45,501 nucleotides of DNA, from positions 1-45,501 of the forward strand of contig CAZYGI010000028.1 in assembly GCA_964647255.1 (NCBI GenBank), in the 5' to 3' direction. The notes under the pieces were generated by a model. It was not told the DNA's origin. It did not search any database and saw nothing but the letters and a program-made list of their open reading frames with translations. Made by a program: the position numbers and the translations under genes. Positions 1 to 7,286 of this stretch are shown here, piece by piece (position 1 is the stretch's first letter; every line of letters begins with the position of its first letter). The stretch comes from CAWJEL01 sp964647255. GTDB lineage: Bacteria > Chloroflexota > Anaerolineae > CG2-30-64-16.

Positions 1-1083
1 CATCAGGCCGCCCAGGCCGAGGCCGCGGTCGCCGCCGGCCAGGCCGCCGAGGCAGAACAAGCCCGCGTCGCAGCGCAGAGCGCCGGGCTGGCCGCCCGGT
101 TGGCCGCCGGCGACTACGCGCCCGCCGAGCGCGCCGCGCTGGCGCACGTCGAGGCCGCGCTGGCCGAGATCGGCTACAACGCGGCCGGCCACGAGGCGAT
201 CCGGACGCAAGTCCGCCAGCTCGATCCGTTTGATGCGCGCTATCAGCGGCAGCTTCTCCCCGCGCTGGACGGCCTCGCCGACGCCCGCGCCCGCGTCGAC
301 GCGTTGGCCGCGCAGCAGACTCGCCGTGAGATGGAACTGGCCGATGATCGGGCCGCGGCCGAGCGCCTGGCCGCCGCAGTGGCGGATCTGGCACAGCTTG
401 AAGCCGCGCTCCGGCGGGCCGACGCCGATGTCGAACGCGCCAGCCAGACCGAGCGTCGCGCCCGGCTGGAAGAAGGCGCGGCCGTCCAGCAGATTAACGC
501 GCTCGCTGCGTTGGAAGAGCGCCGCGCGGCCCGCCTGGCCGAGCTCGACCGGGTCAACGCCGAGCTGAGCATCTACACCCAGCTTCGGGAGGCGTTCAGC
601 AAGAAGGGTGTGCAGGCGATGATCATCGAGAGCGCGATCCCCGAGGTCGAGGTCGAGGCCAACCGGCTGCTTGCCCGCATGAGCGAGGGCCGCATGAGCC
701 TCCGCCTGAAGACACAGCGCGAGAAGGTCACCGGCGGCGTCGCCGAGACGCTGGATATCATTATCTCGGACGAGTTGGGCGCGCGGCCTTATGAAATGTA
801 TTCGGGCGGCGAGAGCTTTCGCGCCAACCTGGCGCTGCGCATCGCGATCAGCAAGCTGCTGGCCCGCCGTGCCGGCGCGCAGCTTCAGACGCTGGTGATT
901 GACGAGGGGTTCGGTTCGCAGGACTCCCAGGGCCGGTCGCTGGTCGTTGAGGCGATCAACTCGATCCAGCACGACTTCGAGCGCGTCCTCGTCATCACGC
1001 ACATCGAGGAGCTGAAAGATCTGTTTCCCGCGCGCATTGATGTGGTGAAGACGGCTAACGGCTCGCGCGTCACGGTGGCCTGA
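1..1083 (+). CDS. sbcC: SbcC/Rad50-like exonuclease ATPase, C-terminal part (5' truncated)
   Basis: The frame is open from base 1, so the gene begins outside the window and only about 360 codons are seen. The first ~190 codons are Ala/Arg/Glu-rich heptad-like coiled coil, as in the arm of SMC-family proteins. The end is a typical ABC half-ATPase: signature motif YSGGESF at 799-819, Walker B LVIDEGFG at about 889-915 and a D-loop GSQD directly after, then a His-switch-like segment (VITHIEEL). This order (coiled coil, signature, Walker B, short tail) is that of the SbcC/Rad50 C-terminal lobe. Such proteins pair with the SbcD/Mre11 nuclease to open DNA ends and hairpins. The zinc-hook CxxC and Walker A lie upstream and cannot be checked. 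RecN or another SMC-like ATPase is less likely from the signature context. Confidence 0.85.
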   Translation, partial: HQAAQAEAAVAAGQAAEAEQARVAAQSAGLAARLAAGDYAPAERAALAHVEAALAEIGYNAAGHEAIRTQVRQLDPFDARYQRQLLPALDGLADARARVDALAAQQTRREMELADDRAAAERLAAAVADLAQLEAALRRADADVERASQTERRARLEEGAAVQQINALAALEERRAARLAELDRVNAELSIYTQLREAFSKKGVQAMIIESAIPEVEVEANRLLARMSEGRMSLRLKTQREKVTGGVAETLDIIISDELGARPYEMYSGGESFRANLALRIAISKLLARRAGAQLQTLVIDEGFGSQDSQGRSLVVEAINSIQHDFERVLVITHIEELKDLFPARIDVVKTANGSRVTVA

Positions 1084-1196
1084 ACCGGCCGTCCCGACGG
1101 ACGCGGCGCTATGGCCCATGAAATCGCCCGGAGCGACGACTTCAGCCGTTCGGCATGGTCTGCACCGATTGAAGTTGCCACTGCGAACTGGCTTCT

Positions 1197-1228
1197 GTTC
1201 CCGGGGTCGGTACACCGACCGCGGGAAC
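1197..1228. terminator. Hairpin between convergent genes
   Basis: A 14-bp stem with one mismatch (arms 1197-1210 and 1215-1228, loop TACA) lies between the stop of the sbcC-like gene and the stop of the convergent beta-repeat gene. It is probably a bidirectional terminator. The following stretch is only moderately T-rich, so factor-independent strength is uncertain. Confidence 0.5.
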
Positions 1229-1252
1229 TCTCTTGTCTGTCGGCCCCCCGCC

Positions 1253-4200
1253 TCACTTTCCCCGTAAGATCAACGGCAGATAGGTCGTCTTTAGCTCGGA
1301 TCGGGCGATCAGCGTGAAGTTGGCCCCGGTTTGGTTGGGCGGCACGGTGAGCGAGCGGACCGATGGGAAGGCGACATAGCCCGGCTTGCTGGCCGCGACT
1401 TTCCAGGCGCCGTTCACGATTTTGAGCGTGTAGCTGCCATCCGCGCCGGTGACACCGGTCAGCGTGCCGCCGGAACCGCTGGCGCTGATCGAAACCCCGG
1501 CCTGCGCGGCGCCATGGCTGTCGCGCACGACGCCTTTGATGATGTTGCCCGGCGCTTGGAAGCCGAAGTTTACGGTTGTCGTGGAGGGCGGCACGGTGAC
1601 GGTCTGCTCGGCGGGGGTCGGATAACCGGTCTTCGACGCACTTACTTTGTATGTTCCGGGGGGTACGTTCAGGCTGTAGCGACCGCTGCGTTCCGTGCTG
1701 TCGTAGTCCGACTCGCCATCTTTGGCCCGCATCGCCGCCCCGCAGATCGGTTGGCCGTCCGAGTCGGCCACGCGGCCGGCGATGAACTGGTTGCGTTGCT
1801 TGATCGTGAAGTTCAGGCCCGTGCGGTCAGGCGGCAGGGTCACGCCCGACACGGAGGCAGAGGTGTAGCAGCTCGCCGAGGCGCTGACCCCATACGTTCC
1901 GGCAGGCAAACGCTTGCTGTACGCGCCGTTGAAATAGGTTGTCTTACAGAAGAAGGAGCTGCTCTCACCGCTCAACGTCGGACAGACATAGCTGCCTGCC
2001 ACGCCTTTGCCACCGGTGTCACGCACGAAGCCCTGGATGCGCAAAGTCACCGGCGTGAGCACAAAATCCACACCGGTTTGGTTCGGCGGAATGGAGGTGT
2101 TGCGGTGCGGCCGATCGTAGCCATCTTTTTCCGCGCTGACTTGATAGCTGCCGGCCGCCACGTAAAGTATATATTTCCCGTCCGTGTCCGTGTAGTCCGA
2201 ATCGGAATCGGCGCTGCTGTAGTCGGTGCCGACCCAAACGTCAGCCAGGGGGTGGCCCTGCGGGTCGGTGACGCGGCCGCTGATGGTGTAGGCTGGCGGC
2301 AGGACGAAGTCCACGTGATCGGCGTTTGGCGGCGTGACGACGGTCTGCGTCGGTGGGTCGGGGTAGGTGCTCTTCGATGCGGAGACCGTGTAGACGTTCG
2401 CGCTCACCCTCAACGTGTAAGCCCCGGTGGCGTCGGTGTCCGTGTAGTACGATAACCCGCAGGCAGAGGCGTAGACTGAGGCATCCTCCACCGGGTGGCC
2501 CTGGCTGTCCCGGACGGCGCCGCGGATGGTGTAGGCCAGCGGCTCCAGTGCAAAGTTGACCTGGGTGGCCGCTGCCTGCGCGGCGCTCGCCGGAAGCTTG
2601 ACCAGATCAGACGGCGCAGGGATGAACCCGTCCTTGCTGGCCCTGACATGGTAAGTTCCAACGGGTAAGGCCAGACTGTACGAACCGTCTGCCGCCGTGT
2701 GTGCGCTTCCGCTGCCATTGTTGGTGCAGTCGAGGCTGGACGCGGAAACGGTGGCATCGGCAAGCGGCTGGCCCTGGTTGTCCGTCACGCGGCCGGTGAT
2801 GGTCTGGTTTTTGATCAGCAAGACGAAATCCACGCCGGTCACGGCCGGCGGCACAGGGACCAGGACGCTCGATGCGGATTGATAGCCGGTCTTGTAGGTT
2901 GAAATGTACTGATCGCCCGGCCCGGCCATTGTCGTGTAGGTGCCATCAGCCGCGGTCGTTGCCGGGTTGATGCCGCCGTACACGCTTGCGCCCGCCACGG
3001 GCTGACCGGCGCCATCGCGCACTGTCCCGCTGATTGGGTAGGGCTGTGCGAAAGTAAAGTCCACGCCCGTTGCATCCGGCGGCACTGTGACCAGGCGATC
3101 CTCGGGGTCGGGGTAGCCGCTCTTGGAAGCCCCGATATGGAATGTGCCTGCGGTGACGGACAAGATGTATGTGCCACCCGCATCGGTCTGGGTCGAGGCA
3201 GACACCGGGTCGTTCCACGCTGAGGAGACGCTGGCGCCTTGCACCGCTGCGCCGTCGTAATTACGCACCGTGCCGCGGATTGTATACCGGCGGGGGTAGG
3301 TGAAATTTACAGTCTGGTTCGGCGGCACCGTGACTGTCTGGTCGGGCAGGTCAGGCAGGCCGGACTTGTAGATCCCTACGTGATAGGCGCCCGCCGTGAC
3401 GATCAGCGTATACGTGCCGGTCGCGTCGGTGGAAGCGTAGGCCTGGACCGGATCGTTGTAGTCCGTCGAGATGCTGGCGCCCTGGATCGGTGTGCCGTCC
3501 CAATCCAACACCTTGCCGCTGATGGTATAGCGCTGCGGATAGGTGAAGTTCACGGTCTGGTTCGGCGGCACCGTGACTGTCTGGTCGGGCAGGTCAGGCA
3601 GGCCGGACTTGTAGATCCCTACGTGATAGGCGCCCGCCGTGACGATCAGCGTATACGTGCCGGTCGCGTCGGTGGAAGCGTAGGCCTGGACCGGATCGTT
3701 GTAGTCCGTCGAGATGCTGGCGCCCAGGATCGGCGAGCCGTCCCAATCCAACGCCTTGCCGCTGATGGTGTAGCGCTGCGGCAGGGTGAAGTTGACCGTT
3801 TGGGCGGGCGGCACGGTGATCGTTTGTGCCGGCGACGCGGGCCAGCCATATTTCTCGGCCTTGATGTGATATGTCCCCGCGTTGAGGGCCAGGCTGTAAG
3901 CGCCGTTCGCATCGGTCCAGTCCGAGGCGTACATGGGATCATCGTAGGCCGTGGCGACCATCGCATCCTTCACCAGCGTGCCGTCGTAGTCGCGCACCGC
4001 GCCGCTGACAGCGTAGGTCACGCCCGGTTCTGTCGGCCCGGCCGGCTCCGTCTCGGTGCGGGCTGGCGCCGCCGGTTCAAGTGCGGGGATATCTGCCTGC
4101 GTCGCAGCCGGGTGGGCGTGCAGCGGGATGATGCCCGCAACCTCCGACCGCACAGCCAGCGATTGCAGGTTCTCAACAACCGCAATGGCCCGCACTGCGC

Positions 4201-4462
4201 CGATCTCCGGCAGGAACTCGAACGAAACGATCCGGCCGTCCGCCATCAGCTCGAACAACTTTGGCTCCAGCCGCTCATAGGCCGCGCGGAAAGCGTCTGC
4301 CGGCGACGCAGGGGCGCCGGTGGGCTCCGGTTGCAGCCGGATGAAACAGACGTCCGGCGCAGATTGGCCGACAGGGCCCCGGGCAAGGGCGGGAGATGCG
4401 GCGGCAAGGAGGCAGAGCACAGCAAATGCAAAGACAATCACCGGCAGACGTTGGCGTCCCAT
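1253..4462 (-). CDS. Secreted protein with 11 carboxypeptidase-regulatory-like (CarboxypepD_reg) repeats
   Basis: A 1069-residue protein. The ATG at 4462 is chosen because AAGGAG (4470-4475) precedes it by 7 nt and a signal peptide follows at once (basic MGRQR, hydrophobic core, ASPALA cleavage site). The open frame runs further upstream, but that part lies antisense to the next gene. Residues ~30-150 form a non-repeated domain loosely like a protease-propeptide (I9-type) fold. From about residue 160 there are 11 repeats of ~80 residues, each with YTISGxVxDxxGxPVxGA, a TDAxGxYxL core, a GTYxVxASKxGY strand and VPPxxTxVxF. These are transthyretin-like beta sandwiches of the carboxypeptidase D regulatory type. 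Repeats 2 and 3 are almost identical. The protein ends with TYLPLILRGK. No catalytic domain is seen, so it is probably an extracellular adhesive or structural protein. Confidence 0.85.
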   Translation of the reverse strand: MGRQRLPVIVFAFAVLCLLAAASPALARGPVGQSAPDVCFIRLQPEPTGAPASPADAFRAAYERLEPKLFELMADGRIVSFEFLPEIGAVRAIAVVENLQSLAVRSEVAGIIPLHAHPAATQADIPALEPAAPARTETEPAGPTEPGVTYAVSGAVRDYDGTLVKDAMVATAYDDPMYASDWTDANGAYSLALNAGTYHIKAEKYGWPASPAQTITVPPAQTVNFTLPQRYTISGKALDWDGSPILGASISTDYNDPVQAYASTDATGTYTLIVTAGAYHVGIYKSGLPDLPDQTVTVPPNQTVNFTYPQRYTISGKVLDWDGTPIQGASISTDYNDPVQAYASTDATGTYTLIVTAGAYHVGIYKSGLPDLPDQTVTVPPNQTVNFTYPRRYTIRGTVRNYDGAAVQGASVSSAWNDPVSASTQTDAGGTYILSVTAGTFHIGASKSGYPDPEDRLVTVPPDATGVDFTFAQPYPISGTVRDGAGQPVAGASVYGGINPATTAADGTYTTMAGPGDQYISTYKTGYQSASSVLVPVPPAVTGVDFVLLIKNQTITGRVTDNQGQPLADATVSASSLDCTNNGSGSAHTAADGSYSLALPVGTYHVRASKDGFIPAPSDLVKLPASAAQAAATQVNFALEPLAYTIRGAVRDSQGHPVEDASVYASACGLSYYTDTDATGAYTLRVSANVYTVSASKSTYPDPPTQTVVTPPNADHVDFVLPPAYTISGRVTDPQGHPLADVWVGTDYSSADSDSDYTDTDGKYILYVAAGSYQVSAEKDGYDRPHRNTSIPPNQTGVDFVLTPVTLRIQGFVRDTGGKGVAGSYVCPTLSGESSSFFCKTTYFNGAYSKRLPAGTYGVSASASCYTSASVSGVTLPPDRTGLNFTIKQRNQFIAGRVADSDGQPICGAAMRAKDGESDYDSTERSGRYSLNVPPGTYKVSASKTGYPTPAEQTVTVPPSTTTVNFGFQAPGNIIKGVVRDSHGAAQAGVSISASGSGGTLTGVTGADGSYTLKIVNGAWKVAASKPGYVAFPSVRSLTVPPNQTGANFTLIARSELKTTYLPLILRGK
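3299..3784. repeat. 243-bp tandem duplication inside the beta-repeat gene
   Basis: Copies at 3299-3541 and 3542-3784 differ at only a handful of bases, over a period of exactly 81 codons (one protein repeat). The neighbouring repeats are far more diverged, which indicates a recent duplication or gene conversion. Confidence 0.9.
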
Positions 4463-4535
4463 GGTCAGGCTCCTTCTGTGGAATGGCAGATGATGATTCA
4501 CTACGTGTAGCGCGGCCGCGGTGTGGAACTCGAAC

Positions 4536-4544
4536 ATTGTATCA
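4536..4544 (-). promoter_or_regulatory. Extended -10 promoter of the beta-repeat gene
   Basis: On the minus strand TGA-TACAAT (TGn extended -10 plus hexamer) lies about 75 nt before the ATG at 4462. No good -35 hexamer is seen 17 nt upstream. It is divergent from the radical SAM promoter. Confidence 0.45.
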
Positions 4545-4578
4545 CGCATTTCCGCAGACGACACAGGGAGTTCAGTAA

Positions 4579-4607
4579 TTGACTTTCTGAACAAGTGTTC
4601 GTATAAT
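4579..4607 (+). promoter_or_regulatory. Consensus sigma70 promoter of the radical SAM gene
   Basis: TTGACT (4579-4584), a 17-nt spacer and TATAAT (4602-4607) give 11 of 12 consensus bases. The predicted start point near 4614 would leave a leader of only ~20 nt before the GTG start, containing the AGGAGG ribosome site. The spacer carries a LexA-type operator. Confidence 0.85.
4589..4600. promoter_or_regulatory. Gram-positive-type LexA (SOS) box
   Basis: GAACAAGTGTTC is an inverted repeat that fits the Gram-positive DinR/LexA operator core GAACRNRYGTTY at every position. It sits wholly inside the -35/-10 spacer of the strong promoter, where a bound repressor would block RNA polymerase. The downstream gene looks like a DNA repair protein, which agrees with SOS control. 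Whether this organism's LexA uses this motif is inferred. Confidence 0.7.
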
Positions 4608-4633
4608 GGCGTTATTCTGTACAGGAGGCAGCC

Positions 4634-5884
4634 GTGGATACCCGTGAGCGGTTGAATTTGCTCGGTGCAGCAGCCCGCTACGATGATTGCAGCACATCCG
4701 CCGCGGAGATGAGTGCATCGGCCCGCGGCTTTTTTGCGCCGCAGCTCGATGCGGCCCCGCCGGATCCCCGCGTGCTCCCCTGCGTTTCCCATCTGACCAC
4801 GCCCTGGGGGGAGCGCAAAGCCACCCTCAAGGTCCTCCAGACCAGCGCTTGCCAGAACAACTGCCGCTACTGCGCGTTTCGCGCAGGCCGTGACCTTCGC
4901 CGCGCCCACCTGGCGCCGGATGAGCTGGCGCGCAGCTTCGATCTGATGTATCGCGCCGGGCTGGTGGAGAGCCTGTTCCTGAGCTCCGGCGTGATGGGCA
5001 CGAACCGGACCATGGACGAGATGCTGGCGACCGTCGAGTTGGTGCGGCTGAAGTACGGCTTCCGCGGCTACATCCACCTTAAGCTGCTGCCCGGCGCCGA
5101 AGACGCGCACATTGAGCGTGCGGTCGCGCTGGCCGACCGCGTCTCGGTCAACCTGGAGGCGCCGACGCCTGAGGCGTTGGCCGCGCTCGCGCCGCTGAAG
5201 CGGATGGACGCGCTGGTGGGGCCGCTGCGCAAGGCGGCGGAGGCCCGTCGGGGTTACACCTCCCCCAACCCCTCCCCTGTCCGGGGAGGAGAGATAAGTC
5301 GCCCGATGCCTTCCCAAGGAACGGGGGATGGCGGGGATAAGTGGGGCCGCGCCCGACTCGGCATGTCCACCCAGTTCGTCGTTGGTCCCGCCGGCGAGAG
5401 CGACCGGGAGCTGCTGTTCACCGCGCAGATGCTCTACCGGGAGCTGCGACTGGCGCGGGCGTATTACAGCGCGTTCAGCCCCGTGCGCGACACGCCGCTG
5501 GAAGATGAGACGCCCACCGATCCGCAGCGCGAGTTCCGCCTGTACCAGGCCGATTGGCTGCTGCGCACCTATCACTTCTCGGCCGAGGAGCTGCCGTTCG
5601 ACGCCGCCGGCCAGCTCCGCGCCGATGTGGACCCCAAGGCTGCCTGGGCGCAGCAACACCCCGAACGTTTCCCGGTGGAGGTCAACGCCGCGCCGCTAGA
5701 TGATCTGATGCGCGTACCGGGCATTGGGCCGAGCTCGGCCCGAGCCATCGCCCAGGCGCGGCGGCAGGGCAAGCTGCGCGAGATCGGCGACCTGCGCAAG
5801 CTGGGCGCCCGCGCCGACCGGGCCGCGCCCTTCGTCACGCTGGCCGGGAAACGCCCGCCATACCAGCCGCCGTTGCCGTTTTAG
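4634..5884 (+). CDS. Radical SAM protein with C-terminal helix-hairpin-helix, putative DNA modification/repair
   Basis: A 416-residue protein starting at GTG, with AGGAGG (4623-4628) 5 nt upstream. The 4Fe-4S/SAM motif CQNNCRYC places cysteines at residues 73, 77 and 80 (CxxxCxxC). A radical SAM barrel follows (SVNLEAPT, TQFVVGPAGESD, YYSAFSPVRDTPLE), and residues ~355-385 form a helix-hairpin-helix (DDLMRVPGIGPSSARAI) typical of DNA-binding proteins. This matches the family named putative DNA modification/repair radical SAM protein; its chemistry is unknown to me. The family partner (a uracil-DNA-glycosylase-like or DUF protein often next door) is not adjacent. Residues ~206-240 are low-complexity Gly/Pro/Ser text encoded by an intergenic-type repeat inserted in frame. 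The SOS box upstream supports a damage-response role. Confidence 0.85.
   Translation: MDTRERLNLLGAAARYDDCSTSAAEMSASARGFFAPQLDAAPPDPRVLPCVSHLTTPWGERKATLKVLQTSACQNNCRYCAFRAGRDLRRAHLAPDELARSFDLMYRAGLVESLFLSSGVMGTNRTMDEMLATVELVRLKYGFRGYIHLKLLPGAEDAHIERAVALADRVSVNLEAPTPEALAALAPLKRMDALVGPLRKAAEARRGYTSPNPSPVRGGEISRPMPSQGTGDGGDKWGRARLGMSTQFVVGPAGESDRELLFTAQMLYRELRLARAYYSAFSPVRDTPLEDETPTDPQREFRLYQADWLLRTYHFSAEELPFDAAGQLRADVDPKAAWAQQHPERFPVEVNAAPLDDLMRVPGIGPSSARAIAQARRQGKLREIGDLRKLGARADRAAPFVTLAGKRPPYQPPLPF
5250..5352. repeat. In-frame intergenic-type palindromic repeat inside the radical SAM gene
   Basis: The stretch is pyrimidine-rich, then purine-rich, with a 7-bp inverted repeat (CCTCCCC 5271-5277, GGGGAGG 5283-5289) and a second G-rich segment. 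It interrupts the protein between conserved blocks and reads through without a stop, adding about 35 residues. A related stretch lies in mnmA at 25074-25165. Confidence 0.65.
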
Positions 5885-5918
5885 GCATCTTCGGGCATCC
5901 TCCGCTACAATAGGACGG

Positions 5919-5936
5919 GCCGGTCAGACGACCGGC
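5919..5936 (+). terminator. Weak hairpin after the radical SAM gene
   Basis: GCCGGT (5919-5924) pairs with ACCGGC (5931-5936) over a 6-nt loop, followed by TCGGTTCTT. The stem is short and the T tract poor, so termination is doubtful. Confidence 0.3.
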
Positions 5937-5980
5937 TCGGTTCTTGTGATTCGCAGTCCAACTGATCGAGGCGCACCCGT

Positions 5981-7279
5981 TTGCTCTCTCATCTGATCCG
6001 TTCTAAAGGCCCCTTCAGCATCGCTCGCCGCAGCCGCGCGATCTTGAGCCGCGTTGGATTCACGCACCGGGCAATGGCTCGGGCGCTGCACGGCTTCGTT
6101 GATCTGGCCGGCCGGTATGGCGCCGGGGTGACACTGCCGGTGCCGGCGGTTGTGCTGGCGCGCCACCCCGCGCTGCTGACTGCGCTTCAAGGTGACGCCG
6201 GTGCGGTGGAGCTGGCGGTGCACGGGAACCGCCATGTAGATCACAGTCTGCTCTCTTCTGCGAGCCTGACCGAAGAAATCCAGCGTGCCAGGGCTACCTT
6301 TGCCGGGTTCAAGCTGCCCTTTTCAGGCTTTCGGGCGCCCTATCTGCGCTGGAGTGCCGAGCTGCTGCACGCGCTGGCGGAGACGAGCTTCGCCTATGAC
6401 GGCAGCCGCAGCGTCATCTGGCCGGTCGTGGACACGGCCGCGTTGAACCGGGCGCAGGAGACGGCCTTGAAGACGCTGCTGGATTTTGACCGGCCCGATC
6501 CTACCGAGATGGCTCCCGCGCTGCCGTACTGGATCGAGGGCCTGCTGGAGATTCCGGTCAGTTTCCCGGACGATGAGCTGCTGGTGGAGCGTTTGCGCCT
6601 GCGCGACCCGAAACAGATCGCCGCCCATTGGATCCAGGCCTTCGACCAATGCCATGCGCGCGGCGAGCTTTTTGTGCTGCAACTGCACCCGGAACGGTTC
6701 CAGCTTTGTGCGGCCGCGGTGGAGCTGCTGCTGCAGCATGTACAGGCGCTGGGGCCAGCGGTCTGGCGGGCGAGCCTGCGCGATGTGACGGCGTGGTGGC
6801 AGGAAAAGCAGGCGTTTTCGGTCAGCCTGGCTTCGGCGGGCGACCGGCGGTGGGCGGCCTCGCTTGCGGGTTCCGAGCGCGCGGCCCTGTTGTGGCGCGG
6901 CGCAGGGCTGGAGAGCGCCGGCTACCCCATTGCGCCCGGCATGTTCTCCGTGCCCGGTGGCCGCGGCGTTGGGAGCGCGGCCCGGCGGCCGTGTGTTGGC
7001 CTTTCCCCGCGTACAGCACCCGCGCTGGCGCGCTATTTGGCCGATGCAGGGTACGTTGTGGAGGCCGATGCCCGACCGGAGCGGTGCGTGATCCATCTGG
7101 ATCGCCCCGACTTTGCGCCGGACGCTGCCGCACCGCTGCTGGCCGGGCTTGCCGCGGCGGAAGGCCCGCTGGTTCAGATCGGCCGCTGGCCGCACGCCGC
7201 ACAGAGCGCCCTGGTGTTGAGCGGTGACGTGGACGCGATCACGCTGTGGGACTATGCGCTGCGGCTGGTGGGGCGGTGA
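5981..7279 (+). CDS. NodB-like polysaccharide deacetylase family protein
   Basis: A 432-residue protein using a TTG start; a weak GATCGAGG site lies upstream. The NodB fold is recognised from EVAVHG-type motif 2 (here VHGNRHVDH, His81/His85/His88) and motif 3 (SGFRAPYLRW, Arg118), then a typical LFVLQLHPERF strand. These proteins remove acetyl groups from amino sugars in surface or peptidoglycan glycans using a metal. The usual N-terminal TFDD motif is absent before motif 2. A GDVDAITLWDY segment (Asp416, Asp418) instead sits near the C-terminus, as if the first strand were circularly permuted. Residues ~280-400 are a poorly conserved domain. The FemAB-like gene begins 7 nt after the stop, so the two are probably co-transcribed. 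Confidence 0.75.
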   Translation: MLSHLIRSKGPFSIARRSRAILSRVGFTHRAMARALHGFVDLAGRYGAGVTLPVPAVVLARHPALLTALQGDAGAVELAVHGNRHVDHSLLSSASLTEEIQRARATFAGFKLPFSGFRAPYLRWSAELLHALAETSFAYDGSRSVIWPVVDTAALNRAQETALKTLLDFDRPDPTEMAPALPYWIEGLLEIPVSFPDDELLVERLRLRDPKQIAAHWIQAFDQCHARGELFVLQLHPERFQLCAAAVELLLQHVQALGPAVWRASLRDVTAWWQEKQAFSVSLASAGDRRWAASLAGSERAALLWRGAGLESAGYPIAPGMFSVPGGRGVGSAARRPCVGLSPRTAPALARYLADAGYVVEADARPERCVIHLDRPDFAPDAAAPLLAGLAAAEGPLVQIGRWPHAAQSALVLSGDVDAITLWDYALRLVGR

Positions 7280-7286
7280 GGAAGAC

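Noticed and set aside
3239..4510. Long plus-strand open frame opposite the beta-repeat gene
   Set aside because: Its repeats mirror the real minus-strand repeats; no start signal and no known motif.
4463..5659. Upstream extension of the beta-repeat reading frame (would make a 1468-residue protein)
   Set aside because: It is antisense to the clearly conserved radical SAM gene. A signal peptide with AAGGAG marks the true start at 4462.
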